Of a DNA stretch of 64,000 nt, positions 25,133 through 38,000 are shown piece by piece. How positions within the stretch are numbered: the first letter of the stretch is position 1; each line of letters starts with the position of its first letter. The stretch spans positions 2,170,001 through 2,234,000 of the forward strand of contig WACJ01000519.1 of NCBI GenBank assembly GCA_008973525.1, given 5' to 3'. Under the pieces are notes generated by a model. It was not told the DNA's origin, did not search any database, and saw only the letters and a program-made list of their open reading frames with translations. This DNA is from Stenopsyche tienmushanensis. Lineage: Eukaryota > Arthropoda > Insecta > Trichoptera > Stenopsychidae. Both the position numbers and the translations under genes were made by a program.

Positions 25133-26068
25133 TAAAGAAATACAAACCTCAATTATAAAAATTCATTAATTTATACCGATTATTGGTAATGCAAGATTTT
25201 CAGGTACGTTTGTTTCAACCCTTCCAGTCCCTGTGCACATTGCAATGTACGTCAATTTTAAATGATTTTTGTGGGCCATTTTACGTATTATTGTATTTGG
25301 AACCTTTTGTATATGGCGGTATACGTCTTAGGTCTTAGATATACGTCGCAGGTCAATCGCATGGATTTATTTTTATTGTTTTGTTGCAAAAAATTCAATC
25401 GCTTTACATTATTTTGATTTGATCTCATTAATAATGAGTTTCATTGGATAAACTCAAGATTCCACCGTGATTTATAATGTATTGCACTGTAAATCGAAAT
25501 TGTACATTAAAATGCACGTACGGTTAGTTTGAAAGAAGAGTGTTTAAATCAGATGTTTGGGACAGAATTTTAGATGGAAATATTTCTGAGGTCGAATCGC
25601 TAACGACGGAGACAATGTCAATATATATTCCACAGCGGACGGATGCATTACGGGGGATAAAGACGTGATAAAAAAGTGTTGTTCGATGAAGTCGTAATTA
25701 GGTTAGGTTTTTGAAGAGCAGAAAGAGTAAATCAATGAAGGTGAAGAAAAAAGGGAAGACTAAGTGCGCTTTAAAATCTTCCTCCCCCACAATAAATTAT
25801 GCAACGAGGAGAAAAACGTCCAGCGGAAGAAATTCAGTACGGCAGCGTGGACCATATGCCACACTTCGACAATAATAAAGAAGCCACCCGCCGTAAGCAT
25901 CCAAATATCGTATGTATACCGCCATAAAAGCAATACACACCACGTTTTTTTAGACTAAATCAAATAAAAATGTAATTTGGCGATTAAAAAATGATTTTCA
26001 ACCGTTTGTACATTACAATGTACACCGTGTATTTTCCTGAAAAATGCGCTCCCGAAAAGGTTAAGACG
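25133..26068. other. Intergenic stretch downstream of the ATPase gene
   Basis: AT-rich sequence between the MITE and the 3' end of the - strand ATPase. No coding exon or repeat copy is evident. Confidence 0.5.
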
Positions 26069-26074
26069 TTTATT
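26069..26074 (-). terminator. AATAAA overlapping the ATPase stop codon
   Basis: On the - strand the TAA stop (26075-26073) is followed by TAAACG so that AATAAA spans the stop. If used, the 3' UTR would be very short; other signals may lie further downstream. Confidence 0.35.
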
Positions 26075-29000
26075 AATTATCGTGCATCTTTCCGTTGCAA
26101 TTTTCTACGTTATTCTTAAGTATTCCGTTGGTTTTGCTCTTTTCGGATTCGTTCAACGCATTATTCGGCCCGTTCGATGACACAGGCGGCCAGTCAGAGT
26201 CGACTTGCAAATCTTTTTCTATGCTGTGATACGAATTGCTCTTTGGAAAGTTCTCCGTCAGACGCTTTGGTATGAACTCTTTCTCTTGCATCATGAATTG
26301 AACTATCACCTTTTCTACGAAGAGTGCTACTATGAAATTAATAACGCCCAAGATCAATATTATGTATCGGTATTCGTATCCCGGAGGCATGCGCAATTCC
26401 AGTAAATTTTCGAGCCATTCAGCTGGGTATACTACGATATAAGCGCTTATGACGGTCATTACTAGCAAAACTAACATGAAGATCCAATTGGTAAAGATGA
26501 TTTTTCTATACGGTTTACCGCGTGAAAATACTATCGCTATGGTTATATATTGGAACATGGACACGCAGAATATACCATAATTTTCATAGCTGAAATAGAA
26601 GTTTTCCGATACTCTAACGTGCGGACTATACCAATCGAACGTTGTCAAAACAAAATAACAACCTATTTGAACTATCATAGCTATTATAACTTGCATCGTT
26701 AAAGAAAACAACGGAACAAATCCGAGCAAAGACGTCCCGGGTGGTTTCTTACATAACGGTCCGGGATACGCGTGAGTTTTCCCGAAGAAGAATGCAAAGA
26801 ACAAGATCAAAAAGATGTCAATGTATAAAAATTGAAAATCGGTAAGATTTGAGTCAAAGTAGTACAACATGGCCACGCTGATGAACTCGGTCATCGAATA
26901 GCCGATCATGAACTTGAACATGCCGAATGACGTCGTGAGAGCCGCTCGTCCCTCCCTGATGACGAGAGGAACGCATCCCACGTGTCCTTCGCGCGATGTA
27001 AACGGAGAAGCGACGCTGCTTTCTTCGCCAGATACTGATATGCCTACGTGGGCCGTTTTAAGAGCACCGCAATCATTAGCACCGTCACCGGACATCGCTA
27101 AAAGAAAAGATTTCGCTGTTTTATATGATGAATTTGAATTTTCCGATTTGAAAGGATGCGATTTTATTTCATACTGACCTACGTAATATCCTAATGCTTG
27201 AAGTTCTTGGACTAGTTGTTGCTTTTGTTCCGAGCTCATTCTCGCAAATATGGCACCGCGTGTGATCAATTTAGGTATAATCGGTTGATAATGCTCTTTG
27301 AGAATTTTCCATGTGGCTCCAATCATGGCTATTTTGTATTTGGAGATTCCATTCTCAAGATAATTTAAAGACAAGGATGACGTGGAAACAGACGGAGAAC
27401 AGAGTGTAGCATCCGATGAATTATTTAAGTTGGTGATGTCTTTTGCTGAGATTCTTGTCAAGGTTGGAACATTTGTCGAATTTGTTTTTGATTGCTTCAA
27501 CTAAAAAATACATTACATTTTAATAAGAAAGGTTTTTCGATAAGGACGCTTGAAATTTATTAGGTTATAGCCAACCGGTACAATAAACATTCAGCCAACA
27601 TCCGTACGAGGGGCAACCGTTTGCAGTGGACATTTGAACAAAGTTATATTCCACAATGCCATAAAATATTAATATAAATAGACAAAAATAAATATATTTA
27701 CCCCTTCAATGTTAATCATGGACGAAGTATAATAAAGATCCGGCGGAGCGTCTTTGATTTCGCTCGGTACTGCTTCGCATAAAATCAATTTTTCCCCTTT
27801 TATGAGGAGTCCGCATTCAGCAGCTACGGATACGGCCGTATCTAAATTGTCTCCTATACAAGAACGAAATTATTTAATAATTGCATCTTTGTCATAATTA
27901 TTGCATATCATTATGCGATATTTACCCGTTATCATAACAATTTTTATATTCGCCTGATGGAGCTCTTTGATCACCGGTTCGGATTCGGGCTTCAATCTAT
28001 TTTCCATCACGACTAGTCCTAAAAATACTAAATCTGTCTCGACTTGGTCCCTGGTCAGTCTTTGTATTTTAAGAAAGCTTTCTTCCGGTAAGCGACGACA
28101 ACCCAATGCCAACACCCTGTAACCCTGTCGAGTATAATGTCTCAGGCAAGTCTTAATGTCGAGCGGAACTGAAATTCGTCATTGATGAATATTAAAATAT
28201 GGTGTCGTTGATGTTTAAAACACGATTGAAATCGTTTGATACCTGTTTCGGGCTGCGAAAGAGCGACGATCATCTCCGGAGAACCTTTACAAAAAGTCAT
28301 GTATTCCGTCGAGTGAATAGATTTGCATATAACGCTGCATCGCTGAAGTGAAGAGCTGAATTGGTATTGTTGTAAAATGCCCCATTCTTGTTTAGACTGT
28401 AAAATATATTTAAGAATTAAAGCATTTATTTTAAATTATTTTATGAACATATTTTATAATGGTGCGTTACTATAGTGTCCCCATTTCTTAGCGGAGATCT
28501 GACGACAGTCGGAACGAGCAAATCGTATTTAGTATCATCGGGTACTTTTGGTTCTTCTAATATCCAACCGGTAGATTCAAACATCTGAAAATTATACAAA
28601 ATATTTATGCTGAAAATGTCGATATATACATTTTCAAAATTGAAATAAATAAAACCTTCTATCATTCCAAAACATAGTTTTTATGGATACGCTTGTAAAG
28701 TATAGGGTGTGTCCCAAAAGTCATGAAATATATGTATTTTTAAAAGATTTATTGACAATACCGACTCTCCCATGCCCTGTAAGTTCTCAGCGAAGGTTCA
28801 GTCTGAACAATTTTTGAGGATTGAAACTTTTTTCTCGAGCTTTGTTCAAAATTTGATCGGCAAACATTGATTCTACTGATGCTCACATGAGACTGAGCTT
28901 TATTGGGCTATAAAGCGTAAGGTCTCCTCTACCTCACCCAATCAATTCGAACACGCTACGATAAGTCGGGGTGTGGTAAAAAAAATATTTCATGACTTTC

Positions 29001-32000
29001 GGGATACACCCTGCATAACTTAATCAAGAAAATTTCATCTACATCAATAATATAGAACGCAAAATAAGATAAATGACTTAGATGTGGTGCTGATAAAGAA
29101 TATTAAATATTCTACGGAAGACTCATCGGAAAAATACCTCTTTGGCGGAAGAGTTCAAAAATAAGCGATACCCGTCCAGTACAAAACTGCATCATTTCGA
29201 TAGTACAACATGCAGTGAAGCTTTAAAAGAAAGTTCTTGTGAGTCATATTGCATTGAGACTTCGGAAATTCCATTCACAGTAAACAACGCCAATACACCA
29301 TGTTCATCACACAACAGATTAACGATACAATTCGAAGATCATGATGGCTCTATGTAAAGCCAAATAATATCTGTTTAGTTATATTTCTTCAATAAATTCT
29401 CACATTAATAACGTGCACAAACGAATAATTACCTTCACGTCCAGCGGATCTCCCGTTATTTCATCGTCGAGGATCGTCAGACTGTGACATACGTTCATTC
29501 CGATCTTAATTAAATCGCTATCGTCCAAAGTGCTCGGATCTCTGACGGGATCTTCGAACGAAACGTTTGTTCCGGGTTCTATATCGACTGCGTAAACGTT
29601 GAGCGATTTTTTATTGCCGTTTGAATGTCCCGTAACGTCCATCGATTCGTTATTTTGATTCAATTGTATTTCATTATTGTCTGTATTACTGTTGATTGAT
29701 TTTTTTCGTTCGCGGCTTATATCCGTTGATTTATTGAGCTGCGATACGGTTGCGGGTACAACTCCCCACATATCAAGTCCATCTTCCGTCAATGTACCCG
29801 TCTGTAATGAATATTATTAATAACTATTACTCATTTATAAAATATGTGTAGCTTACAAAATGGTATTGAAAATTTGCACATGAGAAAGCTGTGCGCAAGA
29901 ACGGAGCTGCATTTGCTCAAAATTAAACAAAAACAGCGTCGTGAGAATGTTTTAATCGAGTGTTTGGCTATACATTTTATTACATACCTTATCAAAACAA
30001 ACACAAGAGATGCTGCCGCAAACATTTATTGTGCGGGGATTGATGCAGAATACTCCCGCGGCTTTTAATCGAGATATGGCGTACAAACGACCCACCGTCA
30101 TAGCAGCGGGAAGAGCAGGTGGTATAACAATAGTTATAATATCCAACGATTTCAATACGATATCACCAGCTGTGATATCGCGGCCGGCCTGAACGACGAG
30201 GAAAAACAATTGAATTAAGCAAAATTTGTGACTTGTATCATAACAAAACGCAAGACCGTCTATATTTACCTTCACTGTCACCGTATATATCAAGCCTAGA
30301 GCGGCAATAAACGTAAGAATAATGATAAACTTATAGGAGTCGCGATCGAATTTGAAATCCGCCGGCAATGGATACATAATAGAGCGCACCAGTTGGCCCT
30401 TTGTTGTTAAAAATCCAGTTCGCAGAACAACGGCCCTGCAAATAGAACAAAATAAAACATTTTACATGAGTTTATGATGTTGAAGGTTTTCTCATCGATT
30501 AAAAATATACGCGCAATGAAAAAAAAGCATAAATATAGAATAAACTCACCTAACGGCTTCATTTTTATAATATCTAGTCTGAATGACTTTTGTTCCACAA
30601 TATAAGGTATGATTAGTATCATTTTTCATATCGTAAAGCCTGTTATGATTGGGCAATGCTGTCTTTGTTACGGGAACTGACTCGCCTGATGAAATAAAAA
30701 CAAAAATCGTCATTTTACGTTATTGAAAATGCATATTATTAGTCGTCATTTATCATTGAAAATTAGAGAATATTTGCACTGGTCGCAATACAAAAGTTAC
30801 GATTAAGATGTTTGTGTAATATATAATAAAATAGACAAGCTACTGGTCATTTTATGCTACGTATAGAAATATCTCTTTCCAATCAAAGGAGCACATTGTT
30901 TTCTTTTGCTGTTTTAAAGTCGTACAATCAGATAAAAGGGTCACTATTGAATACACCCGCACTCTACAACGGCACTAACATGACTGAGGATAGTGCATAG
31001 TAAAAGACGAAGATACACTGGCATTAAGCTGGCGTGAATGCTTTTGACACTAGATCACTAATCATATTTTTTTTCCATGCCTGAGAGTCACCATTACAAA
31101 AGGCCGCAGCTTCAACGACAGCATCAAAACTACCTCAACCAAAGCTATAAGTCTTTGGGAAAATATCAAGACTGACTGGTGCAGACTGGGGACTAAGGCA
31201 CATGATGGATCACCTATGAAATAATCTATGTCAGCATCGTCACTATAGAGCTAGTGTATTGGTGGACAGCCTTGGCTATCGAAGCAGGTATATTACGGCG
31301 AGATGAAAACTCTGTGCAGTGCGGAGAGCGTCGCTTCTGAGCATCCTGGCAGGAATTATTTGGCTGGATTTAAAAGTTCAAATATAAAAGTCCAATATAG
31401 GTGGATCTTGACCGATCACTGGACTTCTCAGCTCCTGTAGGGGCATGGCCAAATTTTCCAGACAGCATTCTGGTGGTAGTGTGGGATTTTTACCCACTAA
31501 ATTCCCCCTCTTCTGCTGTCACCCGGCTACTAGTTAAGTATTACACTAGGGTGACAGCGATGTGTCCCTCCTGGGATCTTCTGTTATGTCAGCTTGTAGA
31601 TTATTGTCTGTTCGGTGGGGGGTGCTTCAGAAGCTCTTCTTTGCCTCTTCCTCCTGTTGCATAACGCACTTTGCAAACATGTACCACGCATTTCATGCCC
31701 TAGCATTCTTAAGCATTGAAGGAATCATTAACGGACAAGAGCGTATTTAGTTCAAGGTCCTCACAGAGAGTGTCCCTTTCAATGCTCCATGCTGGGTAGT
31801 TGAACGTTGTTTGTGTGGTATCGTCGTTGGTTGCTCCACAATGATGACTTTCTGAGTTTGTTTCCTTGGTTACTTCGTGGAGGTATGCTCCAAGCCATCC
31901 ATGCCAGGTAAGGACCTGGGTCAGACAGTAGCACAACTGACCATGTTTCCTTCTATTCCACTCTTCCAGGTCTGTGATTAGTCGGTATGTCCATCGCCCT

Positions 32001-35000
32001 TTTGTGGAGCTGTCCCATCGGGACTGCCACACCACCATGGTGGTTTCTCTGGTAGCCTTCCTTGTTACTCCTTTTTGGACAGCTTGTTTCTCCTGGGTGA
32101 GCAGGTCAATTAGCAATATGGCAGTCAGTACCAGAATAGCGTCTTCAGACACTGTAAGGCTAGGCATCACTGACAGTCTGTAGGGTTCATGCAAAGATCC
32201 ATTCATAGAGGCAGGCACTCTTGTACCATGTCAGAAGTCCCTATTTTTGACACATAGACCTGTGTGATCCACCCCGGTGCTTTTAGCACCATTAAAACCT
32301 TTTGCTCCAGTTTCGGCGCCAAATGCGCCCTCAACGGTTACTATTATTAGATTAGACCTCAATTAGTAGATTCAACCCCTAACATGAACACACAGTGAAT
32401 ACGCTTGGGTCACTGATTTATTTATTTAGAAAGGTACAAATTTGGGTGGGACGAGGAAAGCACAGAGACATGCATTACGTATCAAATGTGTCCCGACTTT
32501 GTAGTCTGTGAGACTGTGACTGTGTGAATGATTAGTGATCTAGGGTTAAACCTTAGATATCTTGAAACGTGTGTGCCACGAATTGAATTTTTTAAATTAC
32601 CTGTAAGCATACTCTCATTGACTATACAAGAGCCATCCAAAAGTACTGCGTCTACATGCATAGTGCAACCTTTAGAAGGAATAAGTATAATATCACCAGG
32701 TACAAGATCGGAACTACAAATCTCTTCATATGTACCGCGCAATCGATCCCTACACACTTGCACATCGCCTATAGATTGTACGGTACTCTTCAGATTTATT
32801 TGATTCTACAAAGCAAAAAAACAATATTAATTCCGCAATTCGATGTGCAGACATATTTGGTTTAAATATATTTACCCTGCGCGTTTGTATAACAGTTGTG
32901 GCTATACCGAAAACGCTCATTATAGCAATCGCAATGCAATAATAATAGTATTGTTCGGCTATCCAAACGGCAATCGTGAACACTTGGAAGACATAGAACG
33001 GATTGAAAAACTCCAACACAATCAGTTTGGCAATGCTCTGTACGGGAACTTGAATTTCATTTTCACCGTATGCGCCACGTCTATAAATAAAATCGTATAA
33101 ATCAAATACAAACGCTCTTATAATCGATTAATGATCTACGGTTAAAATAAGATATAACGTAGGATTCATACAATATTTTCTGCTGGTCGGCTGAATTTCC
33201 CGGCGCCGTGTGGAATTGCGCACACATCAACGATCTTTCCAATCCGACCATCTTGAGGAAACATTTCTTATCTTCCATCCAAATGAACAGCAATTTCTTG
33301 CATCGGAACCCTCGGAAATTTGAAACCTCTGAAATATTTAAACGCGTTATTTCAAACTAATAGCTTGCAATGTCCAGCGCTGAATGTGATCTACCTTTGG
33401 ATGAGCCGTCTTCGAGGTAGACGGTGCAAGTGCTCTTCGTGTCTGGAACATTTTCATTATAGCCGTCACTCTGATGATTTAATCCCGGCTCGTCCGGACT
33501 GCAAAACCAGCACATTAATAATAAAACTGTTAGCATCTCTATATTCAATGGATTCAAAGTGAGTGTCGTACCTATTTACGTCCAAGATGGAAACGTTTTT
33601 CACGTGATATGTCCTGTATTTTGTTTGAAATGTTTCCTGAAAAACAAATGACGGCATTAAATTCGATATTATTGAATATGGTTGTGTTATAATTTGTAAA
33701 TGTGATGTTTTTGTACCAAAATAAGTAATCTGGTGGCGGTTTCTAGGCTACATTTTACATGTGTGCAAATTAATTTCCATCGAGGTTGCCAATGAAATAA
33801 CAGAAATAAAAAGCCAACCGAGAGTACCGTACCAATCCATGTAAGAATAGTGCGTTTCATGCATTTTTTATAGCCAGTTAATACCTGAAACGAAGAAATG
33901 CAATCGTTAAGTACACTGTATTAGGTATGAAGATGTAATTTTAATTAAATCACCATATTTCCATCGTCACTCCAAACGGGGAAATCTATTTTCTGTTCAA
34001 AAATATCTTCATCGGCTTCTTGAGCCAGCAACGGCACTTCATCTTCTTCCATTGTTACTGAACTGTTTTTATCATATTTCCTCTATTGTTATATACGCTT
34101 CACGTGATTCATATTATTACAACATAGTTATTCAATGACATTGAATTGTTTTGTGGTATTTAAAACATTGAAGGATTCATTATTTTTATAATAATCAAAC
34201 TAAGATAAATAACATTTTTCATTACAAGGAAACGAGCTAGTGAATTGCGACGATAACGAACTAGTTTATATAAGACTGATAATATTATTATTCATTATTG
34301 GATAATTTAATTAAAGTTGATTCCTCACATGACGAAGATATTCTATCTCCTAGACATAAATTAAGTTAACAACTCGTCTCAGGCGTATGAAAAAGTACTG
34401 ATTATTATATATTTTATAGTAAAATTAACTTTATTATATTAAAAAACGTTTTTATAATGCTCATAAACAGTTCCCTGGTGTATCACTACAGCGATATAAT
34501 TGGTTATTTGAACAATATTACATTATTGTTAATTAGACTTAGGGAGCAACTGGGCTAGGGGCACAAAACGCAGAATACTGACCCAGTCAAGTGGCATATG
34601 GTTTTTATTTATTGATCATTCTATTTTAATATATGCTACCTAATCCTTCATTTCTTTGTTGTCGTCTAAAAATTGGGCCGTTCCCAACCGGCATAAGCCC
34701 GCAATAAAGAAAACACTCTTCGGACACTCCGGCGCTCCGAAAATCCAGCGATTTGAAAAACGGACCGGTTGGACACACAGATCTTGTGGCCTCTTTTAAA
34801 GGCATTTTACTACATTTTAAGTGATAAATGCTCACCTTCTATGGGGCCTTCTATAATCTACACGATTACGAAAACCCCCCTACCCTCTACAGAGGCTAAT
34901 TTACATTTTTAAACATAAAACCTATATATATATAGCTACATTTTTTAGTTACAAAATCTAACTAACATCCGCAAGTGATGGACCCATGTTTCATCCATCG

Positions 35001-38000
35001 AAACATCGCCAAACGCTCGATTGAAACTGTTTTTGTTCCATTGTGAGCAAACGCGCATCTTGTGCACAGCTTTCTCATGTGCAAATTTTCAATCAATATG
35101 GGATGTACAGCATTTTTACGGATTTATTTTTGGTTCATCTGTATTTTTTTTATTAACCGCCTTTAATAAGATTTAGAGAAAGTCACATTGATTTATTATG
35201 AATTTGTGTTTTGTTCTGGCTTTAAGCCACAAGACAATGGTATATTCAAAACTATGAATATTGATAAATATTACACAAAGAAGTCATAAAGCCCATAACG
35301 TAAAAGATGATGGATTTATAGCACTTTGAGATAAGAATATCAGCAAAAGATTTCTCGAAGTGAAATATCCAGTGATAAGCGTATCAATGCCAAAGAAAGA
35401 AACTTGGGGCTTACCCTAAATATGTATTAAAATTTACGTTTATAGAACCAAACTTCAGTCTGTAACCAAACTACTGTTTGTAACCAAACTATGTTGTACC
35501 AAATTTTAATATGCGTTTCAGAAAGTTTTTTAAATTATAAAATACATTTATTTTCCGATTCAAAACGTCCTTATTAGAAATATATTGGTGTTTTTTTTTA
35601 GATATTCTAAAATAATATTTTTTTAAAAATTGACGAAATAGCCACACAGAAATCCTTTATCTTCACTTGGCAAAAATGACGAAACTAAACACTACTTTCA
35701 CGATCAACTCGATGAACGACCGTCAACAAAGACCGATTGAGACTAAATGTTCACGGCCAAACGATCGAAATCGACTACGTCACTGGTGGGAGTCGAAAAA
35801 CAAACCGAATTTGGGTTACAGATATCTTGCCTTGTGTAATAATCAAATCATAGCAATATTTCTATTATCCCCGTCGAATTTAGGTCGACGTTCTTTGGAA
35901 ATAAAATGAATAAAATACAACATACGCCAAATCAAATGTTACCAATATAAATATTGGTATTCCCCGAACCATGAGCTGCATAAATCTTACTTCTCATGGC
36001 CACTCGCTGCTCTAAATGCAACTTTGAAGTACGCTCAATTCAGAACTCTACCACCAGAAACAATTTCAAGATACTTATTGTAGTCAACCCTCCTATAGCG
36101 TCCACTTCGTTTGCGGCGTCTTTTACGTAAGCAAAGGGTAAAATACCTAAAATCAATGCCCCCTCATGCATCACTTGCACTTGTTGAAAATCTAAAGAAG
36201 CACACTAATTGGGAGGATCAAGCTGGAATAGGAAACCACCCACTCTCAAATTCGCTTGGGTAGTGTAGGGACGAATCCGAGGTGAATTTAAGCGTCATGT
36301 ATGTCTTCAACGTAGTCGTTGAGAGGAAATGTTGTTGCCTTTTCTTTTCCAAGGTTTATTGGTATGTTGGACTCTTAACGACAGAGTCCATGCCCTGCGC
36401 TGCAGTGTGGTCTGTTCCAATTCCCATCGGACTAGCCACCACTCCTGTGTCTTCCACCGTTCTTTTGATTCCCTGAGAAACTCTACGCGCAGAGCCTCCA
36501 GGCGCCTACACCTTTCGCTCAACGCCCTCCAGAGGAAATGAGATTTCTGCAGGAAGGCCAGTTTCAGACTACGTACACCTTCACCTTCATGTCCGATGTA
36601 AGGAAATGGAGTGAAAGGAGTCACGGACGACTGAGCTATCATCTAACTCCTCACCTGGCACGGTTGCTTCTGATAGACAAAGAGGCGACCACCGAGTGCC
36701 ATCACTGCGACGGCCTGTGGGAACTTCGCTTCCGAGGCGATCACATCCAAGGAGGATGCCGAGAGAATCAGGCGCTGAGCCGCTTTAGCAGCCCTGGGGG
36801 GAGACACCACTTGATGGGGTCCGAGAGCCGGGATGTCGTGACTAGTAAATACTTATCGGTTAGGTCGGGCACGACGGGTGGTGAACAAGAAAGGGTTTTA
36901 GTGGGTAACCGGTCATTTGATTTAATTCCGGAATCCCACACTACAGTCGGGTATGGGACAGGCAGTGTGTTTAAAACATTTACCCTCCTTGCGAAAAAAA
37001 AGACTACATACACCCGAAGGTGCATTGGAGGAGGAAGGAAGATGTTACTCTAAAACGCAAAGGAACTATTACGCGAGGTCACTGCCACCACAAAGCCAAC
37101 CTTAGTTTAAAGGGAACTGTGGCAGATGATGGACTACAGGGATTCCCCCTTCCCCATTGTATTCGTATTGGCCCTTCTCCCCTGTATGCACTAGACTGTT
37201 GAAGATAGTGAGGTCGCCTATTGCAAAGAGTTTTCCTGCTTCTTCTGTAATCGACAGTTCCACATTCTATTTTACGGGTACGCAGCACAGGGTAAGCTGC
37301 GAATCCAACGTTTGATAAGCAAACCGACGAGCTGCTTTCGCCTATCTCTACTCTACATCATTACTCCAGGTGTAGGGTTACCCCCCCTCCTCCTCCCTGA
37401 GACTTGGATGGGAACCATAGAGTGAAACACCCACCTGAATACCTAGGGGTACAAATTGATGATAAACTCCGATTCATGGTCTAGTATACAGAAAAGATAG
37501 AACGTCTTGTTTGTAGGTCTGGTCAGGTTGATGCCCAACATAAGAGGACCGAAAACTATGCGGAGTAAATTGTACAATGAGGTTATTCATTCGATGCGGC
37601 TTTGCGAAGTCCCAATACGAGTTGACGCATTAAAAACCCAAAGGACTAGGCTCGACATGGCTAGGGTACGGCGCAGACGCGCGCTCAAAATAGCCATCCT
37701 GATGCTGACAGCCACACCGCCAATAAACCTCACAGTAGAGAGACAGACCATACAAAATGTAGCCGAAAAACATGTGAGACAACACATCTTAACGGTGTGG
37801 CAGTCAAGATGGGTCAGCTCCGTAAAGAGTCGGTGGACACACTCACTTATCAGAGACCTAAGGGCATAAAGCCTCAAAAAGCATTCCACCTCACCGAGAT
37901 GCTTGCCAGACATTGTTGTTTTGGAGAATGTGAACTAGTAGCCGGTTGGCAGCTGAAGAGGAGGGGGGTTTTTAATGGGTAAAAGTCCCACAGTACCACC

